Shown here piece after piece: positions 1 to 8,200 of a stretch of DNA of 22,312 nt. The position numbers and the translations under genes were made by a program. The DNA is from a virus. Where the stretch lies: positions 1-22,312 of the IMG/VR virus record IMGVR_UViG_3300032282_004875, one strand, 5' to 3'. The notes below the pieces were generated by a model, which saw only the letters and a program-made list of their open reading frames with translations, ran no database searches and was not told the origin of the DNA. The number at the start of each line of letters is the position of its first letter. Positions within the stretch are counted from its first letter, which is position 1.

Positions 1-29
1 CCGGTTTTTACCGCATAGACGTTAGCCAT
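1..29 (-). CDS. Start of a gene cut by the left window edge
   Basis: An ATG at 29-27 overlaps the TGA of the preceding gene by one base (TGATG), the same tight coupling used elsewhere in this cluster. Nine codons (MANVYAVKT) are visible before the window ends. Translational coupling and position after the capsid gene suggest another small head or head-tail connector gene. Nothing more can be said from nine residues. Confidence 0.5.
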
Positions 30-313
30 CAGATACCCTTAGCAGCGAAATATGTTTCAATGGCCGCCTTCACTGCCTCTACTGCCGTAACAGCATCCGG
101 ATCAACGCCATCAAGCGACGCAACCGAGATACCCATGGCTGCCTCGTCGGCGGTGATCACATTGCCGTCCTGGTCGATGCGAGAAGGAACGATACGCATT
201 GCCACACTGGCATCACCCGTGCCGCTACCGGTAACACGATAGGTCACCGCCAGGTTGATGCCAAGTTGATCGTAGGTCTCGTTATCGATAACAACAGGAT
301 TGTTAGCCAGCAT
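29..313 (-). CDS. Small capsid-proximal protein, possible decoration protein
   Basis: This is a 94-residue acidic protein with no signal peptide or membrane segment. The N-terminal half is beta-rich by eye (residues 20-45, VTYRVTGSGTGDASVAMRI) and the C-terminal third is Ala-rich and probably helical (residues 70-94). I recognise the general type from cyanophage head regions but know no assigned function. The G+C content of a line I counted (37 of 60 bases) is close to that of the capsid and tail tube genes and above most neighbours. That fits a highly expressed virion protein. From this and its place two genes after the capsid gene I infer a possible capsid decoration or head-tail connector protein. 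The start is ATG; there is no clear Shine-Dalgarno sequence, only GCAGG 14 bases upstream. Confidence 0.75.
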   Translation of the reverse strand: MLANNPVVIDNETYDQLGINLAVTYRVTGSGTGDASVAMRIVPSRIDQDGNVITADEAAMGISVASLDGVDPDAVTAVEAVKAAIETYFAAKGI

Positions 314-362
314 GATCGGGAAAAATACCTGCTATAGATTGCCAGAATTATCAGCTAAATTA

Positions 363-578
363 CTAAGTTCTGGTAACGCTAGTCAGGTTGCCACTGCCAT
401 CATAGGCCAAGGTCAATGTAGCAACAATCGTACCAGAAGCACCGCCGCTCTTATAGACGACTTGCGTCAAATTGCCAGACGTATAGGAGTTCACACTATA
501 GTCATAAGCCGGAATATTCAAGCCGCCAATATTATGGACATCGTCCCTAATTTGAGCAACTGATTTGTAAAAATCCAT
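363..578 (-). CDS. Small phage structural protein with a beta-rich repeat-like C-terminus
   Basis: This 71-residue protein has an N-terminal helix-like part (MDFYKSVAQIRDDVHNIGG) and a C-terminal strand-rich part ending in AYDGSGNLTSVTRT. The segment with VVYKSGGASGTIVATLTLAYDGSGNL is a pattern I associate with small virion-associated phage proteins, often downstream of capsid genes or in tail-tip regions. The exact role is unknown to me. It is the first gene after the capsid terminator, so it depends on read-through or on a promoter within 579-616. The start is ATG with no Shine-Dalgarno sequence; the intergenic 17-bp repeat described separately ends 12 bases upstream. Confidence 0.7.
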   Translation of the reverse strand: MDFYKSVAQIRDDVHNIGGLNIPAYDYSVNSYTSGNLTQVVYKSGGASGTIVATLTLAYDGSGNLTSVTRT

Positions 579-590
579 AGTTGGTAATAC

Positions 591-607
591 GCCTGCAATA
601 GGTTTCC
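591..607 (-). repeat. Copy 1 of a 17-bp intergenic repeat (GGAAACCTATTGCAGGC)
   Basis: Read on the minus strand, this 17-mer differs at one position from GGAAACCTATGGCAGGC at 19178-19194 on the plus strand. Both copies lie in intergenic DNA. Related but weaker forms are at 338-328 (TCTATAGCAGG) and 18655-18636 (GGAAACCTAGGGATAGCAGG), both minus. This copy sits just upstream of the ATG at 578. Confidence 0.5.
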
Positions 608-616
608 ATAGCTAAT

Positions 617-639
617 AAAAAAGGCCCCGAAGGGCCTTT
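617..639 (-). terminator. Intrinsic terminator after the capsid gene
   Basis: On the minus strand the arms AAAGGCCC (639-632) and GGGCCTTT (627-620) form a perfect 8-bp stem around a TTCG tetraloop. The last arm runs into six T residues (622-617). It lies 19 bases beyond the capsid gene stop. This is a canonical rho-independent terminator with a stable UUCG loop. Confidence 0.93.
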
Positions 640-657
640 GATTATCGACTATTGCGA

Positions 658-1557
658 TCAGGCAACAGCAGCGGTTGCATCCACGTTAGCCAGGCGAGCA
701 GCGGCACGACCGTTGATCAGTGCCAGGCCGCAATACCACTCAACGCGGGTCACCAGGACGGGCGAATCGGTTGCTTCACCCAGGTCACGCACCTGAGGGC
801 CACCGTTCTGCAGACCGGTCAGCAGATCGTTACCGAAAGCAACCACATAGATCGACTGATCAGTGGGGTCGCTATCCAGGATAGCAACGTTCTGGTGATC
901 ACGATCAATTTCCAGGACGGGAACACCGCCGTAGAACAGTTGCTGATAGCCGAAGTCGTTGCGCTCGATATCAATCTGAGAAGAGGCACGGGCCACTTTG
1001 CTCAGATGACGACGGGCCGACTTGGACATCACCAGATACTTCTGGCCGCCTTGGGCGTCCACAGCATCAAGAGCCTCGTCCAGGGCGCCCAGATCCAGGG
1101 CATCAGCGGTAGCAGCGTTTTCGATGTACTGGCTGGAACCAGAGGGCAGGCGATTAGCCAGACCGTCGAATTCAGCGCCGGTAGCGTTCGAGTCACCGTT
1201 GATGAACAGGCTTTCGAAGGCCAGACGCATTGCGCGGGTCTTGGCTTGCACCTGATAGGCGCGAGCTTCGGGGCCCTCCAGGTCCACGATGGCGCGGTCA
1301 ACTTTGATGTCACCACCGAACAGCTTCAGCGCTTCGCTGTGCTGCTTAACGGTGGCATAGCTCTCGGTATAACCAGCGTTGAACGTACGGAAGCCCACAT
1401 CGCCCAGCGACTCTTCACGCTTCCAGAACAGGCCATTGCCTTGCACTTCGCGGAAGGGCAGGTTCTGAAGCAGAGGGCCGGCAGCCAGTTCGGTGATGAT
1501 TGCCAGTTCTTGGGGGTTGGTCGAATGCTTTTTAGCTTCGACAAGAGTTAATGCCAT
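658..1557 (-). CDS. Major capsid protein, HK97 fold
   Basis: This 299-residue protein forms the icosahedral shell. The N-terminus MALTLVEAKKHSTNPQELAI, the segment LPFREVQGNGLFWKREESLG (residues about 33-52), the GYTES turn near 63 and FINGDSNATGAEFDGLANRL (residues about 118-137) match the phage major capsid family that begins MALTLxEA and carries an FxGD...EFDGL segment in the HK97-like fold. There is no N-terminal propeptide of the HK97 protease type, which fits the separate scaffold gene just upstream. G+C is high (35 of 60 bases in a line I counted, against about 40% around it), and codons end often in C or G, as expected for a very highly expressed gene. It stands alone between two intrinsic terminators. 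The ATG at 1557 follows GAAAAACC with no Shine-Dalgarno sequence. Confidence 0.9.
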   Translation of the reverse strand: MALTLVEAKKHSTNPQELAIITELAAGPLLQNLPFREVQGNGLFWKREESLGDVGFRTFNAGYTESYATVKQHSEALKLFGGDIKVDRAIVDLEGPEARAYQVQAKTRAMRLAFESLFINGDSNATGAEFDGLANRLPSGSSQYIENAATADALDLGALDEALDAVDAQGGQKYLVMSKSARRHLSKVARASSQIDIERNDFGYQQLFYGGVPVLEIDRDHQNVAILDSDPTDQSIYVVAFGNDLLTGLQNGGPQVRDLGEATDSPVLVTRVEWYCGLALINGRAAARLANVDATAAVA

Positions 1558-1699
1558 GGTTTTTCAGGGGTTAGATGAACGTTGAACAGGAAAGGTAAAT
1601 CGCCCAATTAGATGTCACATCTACTGGCGCTAGACCCTCCCCGATAGGTCATCTCAACCAATTCAGGGCTGGGTACTCAAACTTATAATACCTAAAATA
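1558..1699 (-). promoter_or_regulatory. Capsid gene leader and likely promoter region
   Basis: This is about 140 noncoding bases between the scaffold terminator and the capsid ATG. Because the terminator separates the two genes, a promoter is expected here. The best AT-rich box is TATTAT (1690-1685, minus), without a convincing -35 element. A perfect 6-bp dyad, TAGATG / CATCTA around TCA, lies at 1609-1623. No coding sequence was found. Confidence 0.4.
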
Positions 1700-1724
1700 C
1701 AATAAAGGCCAGCAAAAGCTGGCC
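1700..1724 (-). terminator. Intrinsic terminator after the scaffold gene
   Basis: On the minus strand GGCCAGC (1724-1718) and GCTGGCC (1713-1707) form a perfect 7-bp stem around TTTT. The stem is followed by the T-rich tract TTTATTG. It lies about 45 bases past the scaffold stop. The T tract is interrupted, so termination may be partial. Confidence 0.8.
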
Positions 1725-1769
1725 AATGAGTGTTTTATGGGCTAATTAATCCGTATTTTGCGGACAATA

Positions 1770-2504
1770 TCAACCAAACGCCTTCAGGAATAACTCGTCC
1801 CGACTGAGCGCACTCAGGTCTTCGCTAGTTACTCCGTTAGCATCAGTGCCGCCATAACCGATGCCAGCACCTGAACCCTTGTTACCTTTGAAAAAGGTTC
1901 CATAAATTGGGTGCGTCTTGAACTGACCCAGGTAGTCTTCGGGGCTTATGCGACGGCCAGATTCTTTATCCAAAATCGGATCACCAGCGCCATCGACAAC
2001 AGTAATACTGCCATCATTTTCAAGTCGGAATTGACCACCAATCTGGTTGGCTAGCATGTCGAAAAAGGACACACCATCTGCCGAATCGGTTCGCCCTCCA
2101 GCAGAAAAGAAAACCTTTTCGAGTGCATACCGCTTACGGAATTCCTGCAATTCCCGATTAGCACTGTCGCGGGCTTTAACCGCTTCAGCGGCCTGCGAGC
2201 CATACTTCTCCTCAAGCAGCGAAGTGCGCTCCTCAACAGCAGCCTTTTCACGGGCCGCCATGGCGACCTCTTCTTGTAGTTGTCGGTATTCTTCCGGATT
2301 GATATCCTGGAACTTCTCAAGTACAGCAGCCTTTTCCTTTACTTCCTTTTCGTACAGTTTACGTGCTTCTCGCTCAGACTTTAACGCCTTAAGCAGATTT
2401 TGGACTTCCTCTTCAGAATAACTCCGATTAGCGGCAGATTCAGTGATACCAGATTCGCCACCAGTAGCACCCATCTCAAGTGCTGATTGATTCTCTTCGG
2501 ACAT
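1770..2504 (-). CDS. Capsid scaffolding protein
   Basis: This is a 244-residue, highly charged protein placed directly before the capsid gene, the usual position of scaffolds. Residues 1-30 are a flexible Gly/Ser/Glu-rich tail. Residues about 30-128 are a long Glu/Lys/Arg/Ala-rich segment with strong coiled-coil character. Residues about 130-205 are a compact C-terminal part (LEKVFFSAGGRTDSADGVSF onward). Residues 205-222 are Gly-rich, and the last 20 residues (SEDLSALSRDELFLKAFG) look like a terminal helix of the kind that contacts the shell. The organisation is that of phage scaffold proteins, which line the procapsid and leave before packaging. No protease motif is seen. It is the only scaffold candidate present. 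The start is ATG, directly preceded by a small hairpin and with no clear Shine-Dalgarno sequence. Confidence 0.8.
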   Translation of the reverse strand: MSEENQSALEMGATGGESGITESAANRSYSEEEVQNLLKALKSEREARKLYEKEVKEKAAVLEKFQDINPEEYRQLQEEVAMAAREKAAVEERTSLLEEKYGSQAAEAVKARDSANRELQEFRKRYALEKVFFSAGGRTDSADGVSFFDMLANQIGGQFRLENDGSITVVDGAGDPILDKESGRRISPEDYLGQFKTHPIYGTFFKGNKGSGAGIGYGGTDANGVTSEDLSALSRDELFLKAFG

Positions 2505-2510
2505 GTTTGC

Positions 2511-2525
2511 TAGGCATCTCGCCTA
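2511..2525 (-). promoter_or_regulatory. Leader hairpin next to the scaffold start codon
   Basis: TAGGC and GCCTA form a perfect 5-bp inverted repeat around a 5-base loop, ending 6 bases before the scaffold ATG. A similar CTAGG/CCTAG dyad lies 7 bases before the tail tube ATG. It may influence translation start. The stem is short, so chance cannot be excluded. Confidence 0.3.
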
Positions 2526-2534
2526 AAGGGCTAG

Positions 2535-2708
2535 CTAGTATGCCGAGCTTCGTTTGATCTTATCTATTTCTTTTTTTATGGATGCATCATTAGCGTGAGA
2601 AATCCTGTTTACTAAAGTTTGAAATCTAGACCGATTTAATAATAAAGTTTCTTGCGGACTTATGGCGTCCATTGCTTGCCTGCTTATTTCTGCTGTTTGA
2701 GCAGTCAT
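2535..2708 (-). CDS. Small 57-residue protein before the scaffold gene
   Basis: An ATG at 2708-2706 opens a 57-codon frame ending in TAG at 2537-2535. The product starts MTAQTAEISRQAMDAISPQE and ends DKIKRSSAY. It is hydrophilic and predicted to be almost wholly helical by eye (many Q, E, K, A, I and R), with no membrane segment. The frame fills the gap between the Tyr-rich gene (stop at 2736) and the scaffold gene (start at 2504). That spacing, 27 bases upstream and 30 downstream, is the main argument that it is real. I do not recognise a family. A small head-assembly helper is possible. No Shine-Dalgarno sequence precedes it, as for most genes here. Confidence 0.65.
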   Translation of the reverse strand: MTAQTAEISRQAMDAISPQETLLLNRSRFQTLVNRISHANDASIKKEIDKIKRSSAY

Positions 2709-2735
2709 TTTCGAAATATTTGTTGTATAGTTTGC

Positions 2736-4412
2736 CTATGGAGTTATATTTTCTTGAGTAAAACCAAGAAGTAGACACATCTTTTTGCAGTAACCAGGGT
2801 TCCCGTAATCTACATATATTAGAGAACGTCTCTCTGCGTCGTCTTCCGTGCAATTAGGGGGCCATGGTAGTCGAATAACATCTTTTCTTTTTACGGTATT
2901 CTTCGTAGAGGGAACGCTGGCTTCGTACAAAGATTCTTTATCGGGATATACATATCCATCCAGCGGGTCATTCTTCTGTTTTGCCTCTCTTATTAGTAAA
3001 TCCTCGTTAATTGGGTATACCAGTTCGGGCCACGCATAAAAAGCACCGTAAGCGTCAAAGGCAGCCTTGACTAGCCCATCATATTTGTCAACTGTTTGAT
3101 ATTTGAATGGAAGATCAACACCATAACCGCTGTAACTAATTAGATCCGATTGTTCACAAAAATTCGGATATCCCCAATAGGGGGCTTCCTCATATAACAG
3201 CACAAACGCCTCAGGGCTGCAGATATCGGTAACACCGTAGACTGTAATCCCTGCTGAACTAAAATCTGAAAACAGGCCATACCAATAGCTTGAGTAATAA
3301 GGCTGAAAATCAAGAGGAAAATCCAAATAATTTGGATGTCCATAGTTATAACCAGTGAAACCATTATCCATGACCATATATCCCTCCACATAGCTTCTAA
3401 TCAAAGAGCCTGCTGGCGGAAAGATTTCACGAATCGATGTATTTGTAACTAAATAATACTGCACATCTTTGGAAACATCAAGAATAGTCCTTGTTAATGA
3501 TAACAGCCAACCCTGTCCAACAGGAGGAGATCCGTAGCTTGCAAAACTCCATTCGTTTGGATCCATGGCAAATCCATAGACAGCCGGCTTGGCATCTCCG
3601 GATGCGGGATTATTGTTTGGATGATATGTATATTGATCGGTTTCGTACGCATAATCTACGGCATACCAGGTTTTGACTGTTGTATCAATATAACTTAAAT
3701 TTATGAAATCTATTGAGCAAAGAATACAGGAGCCGGCTCCCGATGGGATATTAAATCCATCGGTGTCACCGTACCAATCTAATTCCCTAAAACTGAAACT
3801 ACCTGTATAAATTTCTTTTCTTAGAAATACTACTCCATAAGCATCAGCATAATACTCCGTATGAGCTAGCGTATAACCATCAAATGTTGCAGGTGGCAGA
3901 TTTGGTACATTTATACCGTAATTCACATCACGCGAAATCCATTGAGAGCCATCTCCGCAACCGTAATGAACAGAATAATTGCCAGTAACCTGACGCCAAT
4001 AAACTGTTCCATATACACCGTAACCTTGATAGTTAGTGCCGGCGTAGCCATCCTCAGATCCCACCCCTGGCTGCCAACTACTATATTTTGTTTTTGCGGC
4101 CCATGCTATTCCAATTCTTTGTGATTTCTCGCGATTACCATAGGCAGGTGGTTCGTCACGATAAGACCCAGTATTTGATCTACCAGAAGACGGTCCACCA
4201 GATGCTGGCGTTAATATTGGCGCTGATGTTGATGAAGACGCAGGATTATTCAGATTACTAGACTGGATCTCTGCTGATGTTTTATCGGCTTTCTTCTTCA
4301 GTGAAAACTTATTTTCATTTTTTGACCTTGCCGCATTCTGATCCGCTTTGTTTTTTTCTAACAGTTTTTGATATTCAACCGAAATTTTAACATTTACACT
4401 TTTACTAGTCAT
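2736..4412 (-). CDS. Tyr-rich protein of unknown function, probably tail-associated
   Basis: I choose the ATG at 4412, giving 558 residues starting MTSKSVNVKISVEYQ. The 15 upstream codons in frame overlap the preceding gene and lack a good context. With this start the overlap with the upstream stop is 8 bases. Residues 1-50 are Lys/Asn-rich and helical. Residues about 50-95 are a Ser/Pro/Gly/Thr-rich linker. The remaining roughly 460 residues are rich in Tyr, Trp, Gly, Asp and Cys and strand-rich (for example the Tyr-rich stretch after QGYGVYGTVYWRQ), resembling secreted or surface-exposed beta proteins. There is no signal peptide. I recognise no domain. The place after the tail-tip genes suggests a tail fibre or adhesion component; the place before the scaffold gene leaves a head role open. 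Confidence 0.75.
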   Translation of the reverse strand: MTSKSVNVKISVEYQKLLEKNKADQNAARSKNENKFSLKKKADKTSAEIQSSNLNNPASSSTSAPILTPASGGPSSGRSNTGSYRDEPPAYGNREKSQRIGIAWAAKTKYSSWQPGVGSEDGYAGTNYQGYGVYGTVYWRQVTGNYSVHYGCGDGSQWISRDVNYGINVPNLPPATFDGYTLAHTEYYADAYGVVFLRKEIYTGSFSFRELDWYGDTDGFNIPSGAGSCILCSIDFINLSYIDTTVKTWYAVDYAYETDQYTYHPNNNPASGDAKPAVYGFAMDPNEWSFASYGSPPVGQGWLLSLTRTILDVSKDVQYYLVTNTSIREIFPPAGSLIRSYVEGYMVMDNGFTGYNYGHPNYLDFPLDFQPYYSSYWYGLFSDFSSAGITVYGVTDICSPEAFVLLYEEAPYWGYPNFCEQSDLISYSGYGVDLPFKYQTVDKYDGLVKAAFDAYGAFYAWPELVYPINEDLLIREAKQKNDPLDGYVYPDKESLYEASVPSTKNTVKRKDVIRLPWPPNCTEDDAERRSLIYVDYGNPGYCKKMCLLLGFTQENITP

Positions 4413-4806
4413 CAGAACGCAAGCTAAGTCGATAAGTAATCGTTTGACCTGCCGCAATAGAAATATTTGGGCTCTCTGAAATCACACTGTGTACATATGT
4501 TTCGCCATCTATGTAAATAATGATTCTGTCAAACGAGGATCCGCTTGTGCTGGTAAAGGATGCATCAATATCTGGAATAACAAAAGCCGCAGCCCCAATA
4601 TTGTAACTACCAGCGGGAATAGCCTGACTGTAACGAACATAGCCAGCACCTGACAGCTCTACGCTTTGCCAATTAGCCACGGTCGAACTGGAGTCATAAC
4701 CAGTTACACCCACATTGCAGAGCATTACTTTTATAGTTTTGCCGCCATAAGCAAGCGCACCGACTCGCGTTAACTCATTCGGACTAATTGCAACACTTTG
4801 AGCCAT
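4405..4806 (-). CDS. Small tail-tip protein, paralogue of the upstream gene
   Basis: This 133-residue protein shares its plan with the gene just upstream. Both have a conserved KVMLC strand (here about residues 25-30, GKTIKVMLCN), a middle part with short strands and aromatic residues, and a hydrophobic strand near the C-terminus (DRIIIYIDGE). The ATG overlaps the upstream stop (TAATG), so the two are likely translationally coupled. Proteins with the YKVMLC motif recur near phage tail-tip genes; the function is not settled as far as I know. I infer a small tail-tip or adhesin accessory protein, expressed in fixed ratio with its paralogue. Confidence 0.75.
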   Translation of the reverse strand: MAQSVAISPNELTRVGALAYGGKTIKVMLCNVGVTGYDSSSTVANWQSVELSGAGYVRYSQAIPAGSYNIGAAAFVIPDIDASFTSTSGSSFDRIIIYIDGETYVHSVISESPNISIAAGQTITYRLSLRSDD

Positions 4807-5231
4807 TACGCGTAGTTAAACAGAACAATACCATTTGCGTTCCAGAGAATACTAAAAGTATTCGGTGCCGTTACAGACCTGTTGCCTCCAAAGTTTAAGA
4901 ACGCCAATGGCGGATCACCAGCATCAGTATCATTGTAAAGAATACCATACGCGGCCGTCAACGTACCCGTCGAGACGGTCCACGTTATATCATCGGCGTC
5001 AAACTTTGCATCGTTGGTATTTGCAGTAGCAAGCGCAACATTAGTAAGCGTTGCGCCGCCAGCAGTGTAGTCGCTAGCCGTTATTTCTGTTTTCGTAATG
5101 GCTGCAAGCGTTGTATGAGTCGCATTGAATGTCGCAGCCGAGCAAAGCATGACTTTGTAGGTGTCAGCGTCAGTATTGTCGCCAGTGACAAACCTGGTTA
5201 CAGTATGATCATATAGCTGTATTGTGGCCAT
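4806..5231 (-). CDS. Small tail-tip protein of the YKVMLC family
   Basis: This is a 141-residue beta-rich protein. Motifs that I know from a widespread phage structural family are DADTYKVMLCSAATFNATHT (about residues 20-40), YTAGGATLTNV (about 75-85), DAKFDADDITWTVSTGTLTA (about 93-112), AYGILYNDTDAGDPPLAFLN (about 113-132) and a C-terminal SILWNANGIVLF strand. Such genes lie downstream of the tail hub in siphoviruses and podoviruses and are usually annotated as minor tail or hypothetical proteins. It starts 32 bases after the hub gene and ends in a TAATG overlap with its paralogue. Role inferred: tail-tip structural component. Confidence 0.8.
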   Translation of the reverse strand: MATIQLYDHTVTRFVTGDNTDADTYKVMLCSAATFNATHTTLAAITKTEITASDYTAGGATLTNVALATANTNDAKFDADDITWTVSTGTLTAAYGILYNDTDAGDPPLAFLNFGGNRSVTAPNTFSILWNANGIVLFNYA

Positions 5232-5263
5232 GCTTAACCAATCGACTGACTAGTTTACCAAAC

Positions 5264-8200
5264 CTATGATTCGACAATCCATTTCTTGATTATATGATTA
5301 TCAGTCAAGCCGCCACATGCGGCACCAAAGCCCATGTAATATGACGTAGATGTAAACACAAAGGCCGAGAAGACATGAGATGCTGTAGTCGGCTTGGTGG
5401 AGCCAGTCGAATAATAAAGGCTCAACTGTTGAAGCGAGTGATCATAATCCATCCAATAATTGACGTTTTGCCTCCAGCCTGGGCTGGAAAGCGTGCTATT
5501 TACCACTGATTGTTGGGAGTTGTTGTTGTACCAGGTAACAGTATTTGGTCCACCAAAGGTAAATGTCGCAAAGGATATAGCATGAATTACGTTCGAATTT
5601 TCGACTCTGCCCTTGGTTCCACCATATCCACCATTAACATTATTAGCAGTGTACCACTGAACGGTAAATCCGTCAGCGCCACTGCCTCCACTGCACTCAA
5701 AAGTCCATTGAGCGCTAAAGTTTTGACTGAATTGATTGGTTGCACTAGTCCATATATTTCCAACATCATTACTAGTCGTATCTGTTAAGTATATGACCCC
5801 ACCAGTTGTACTTGCAACACTGACCAGCCCCAAGCCGGTAGTTGAGGTAAAATCAGGATAATTGACAAGATATCCACCAAAAACCGTGCCACCAGGCGCG
5901 TAGGCGGTAACAGTGGCATTTGCTTGAGGGATTTTCACTTTAACATTTCCTGGGGCAACGCCAGTCGAAAACTCGCCTGTCGGAGGATCAAATCCATCTG
6001 CACTATAAACAGCGCTTCCAGCCGTTATTTTAAGTGAATCAATGTACACCTTGCTTAAATTACAGTTTCCATTATTATTTGTTTCGGCCGGCCATGTTCC
6101 CAGTCCGCAAGTACGACCAAGTGGATCTGTGTCAAAGTCGTAAACATCTATCAGCTCTTCGTGTGTATAGCTGGAATCCACTACACCATTGATGGCGATA
6201 TAGTGGTTACCGTCGAGCCGGAAGGCTGCAATGTGTACCCACTCATCAAAATCACCAAATGTATCATTATCACCCGGTCCTTCGTATGTCTCGTTTCCGC
6301 TTGTTTGACTCACGTAATGATAACATATAAAAGCATGTGGAGCGTAACTTGACGGATCCACGTTAATGTCTATGCTAAACCCGTGACCAAAATCTATCAG
6401 TGTATCGTATTCACTTATAGCATCGCTTGATACGTAAACCCATAATTCTATGCAGTAATCATCAGTACCAAAATGCACTGGATTGGTAAATAATATCCTA
6501 TTTTCCTGGCCAGGAACGCCGGTATTATCAAAATACAAGGCGCTGTCGCCAAACAGTACTTGGGCACTTGACAATATCGGGGTTCCCTGCGTGACAGGAG
6601 CCGGCTCTATGACATACGGCGATTCGCTCATTACCGTATTGATACCAGCGCCTTCGTTAAACAAGAAGATTAAAGACACTTGCGGTTTTTCTTCAAATGC
6701 CACAGTTGGAACAGTGAAGTTGTCAGTACCATAAACAGCCTGACCAATTGTCAGCCTGAACTCATCGATGTAGCCATACAGATCATAATAGTTATTCTCG
6801 GTTGAGTTACCAAAGCCATGCTTCAAGCCAGTTAAATACGTGGTGTACGGGATGGGAGCTATTCCATCGTTGCCCCAGGTGCTGTAATCCTGAGTCGAGA
6901 ATACCCCATTCACCGCCAGCCACAACTCATTCTCAGTCCTTGTAATGCAGATATGCGTCCACTCATTAAAATTCCACGCTAAAACATCAGTTTCCGTCCA
7001 GTTAACCCAGGTTCCGGAATATTCTCCAACAACCAAAAGAACGTTTCGCACGGTGGGTGCTGTATTTATCTCAATGAAGAAGCTGGGATTATCGCCCCTG
7101 TTAAAGATATAGGGATCAGCATACCTGTCTCCAAACGGATCATCATCGGGAATATATACCCAAAACTCAACCGTAAAGTCTAGATCGCCAAGCGTGAAGT
7201 TCGGAGTGCTGAATTCGACATAGTCGTTCCACGCTCCATCCCAGCAGCCACTACCAGAACCGAACTTAGCCTGAGCTGTTGAAATTACCGGCAGAGCTCC
7301 CTCTGCTGGATCGCCAAATCTTGTAGCAACTATATTGTAGGGATCGTTGCTAACGAAACTAGTGCTATTATTTGCGCCCTCAAAACTGTAGACAACATAT
7401 GCATTTGTTTCGGAAACAGCGAGATCAACGGGATCAGTAAAAGGTGAGCCGGTAACAGACACGGTAGCGTAGTCGGCATATTCATTGAACGGATCGCCAA
7501 CATACTCCGGATCAAGACTGGTGACAGAAGCCGTCGCTGTATCATGCGCAATTTCAAAATTGCCAAGTTCATCGCTGTCAAAGGTTTCGATAGTCACCGA
7601 GCCAATGGCGATAGCAACTGCTGGATTGACTGTTATCTTTGTTTTTATAACAAGTGGGCTTGGCGTACTAAGTATAGATAAGTCATAGTTGAAAAATGTT
7701 ACAATATTTTTTGTCTTTACCGGAAAAATTAAATTAGTTATAACATTATATACTGGTACAGTAGCAGGTGGTGATATGCTTGGACCCAGCACGGTTCCTA
7801 TGTTGGACCAATTGCCTGATCCATCGGAAACCCAGAATTCATTTGTATTTTCATCTAGTACAGCTTGATTATTGGTAGCTCCGGGAAATGCGTTGTTTAA
7901 TTCAATCTGGGGAGTAGCCCCAATATTCAAGCTTCCCAAAATAGAACTTGGCGTATTGTCAACCGGTGTGGGGCTAACTGGAATATCGGTTATTCCCGGC
8001 GCAACCGGGAAAAATCTTTCTGTAAATTGACCGCCCACTCCACCTTGAAACAAAGCATCGCAAGAGGCAATTATTCCCGAACTGTCGATGGTCCATGTTA
8101 AGCCGTCTACGGCATACAAAGCAGAATTTCCACTTATGCTAACAGCGAATTGCCCAAATGGTTCGGTGGGTAAGTTTTCTGGTACAGTTTGTATGTTCAT

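Noticed and set aside
652-1551. 299-codon plus-strand frame across the capsid gene
   Set aside because: It is the antisense of the capsid gene, which has clear family motifs; the frame stays open because of the GC-rich codon choice.
2626-2853. 75-codon minus-strand frame overlapping the end of the Tyr-rich gene
   Set aside because: Out of frame with the long gene and with an odd Arg/Asn/Ser-rich product; the 57-codon frame fits the gap better.
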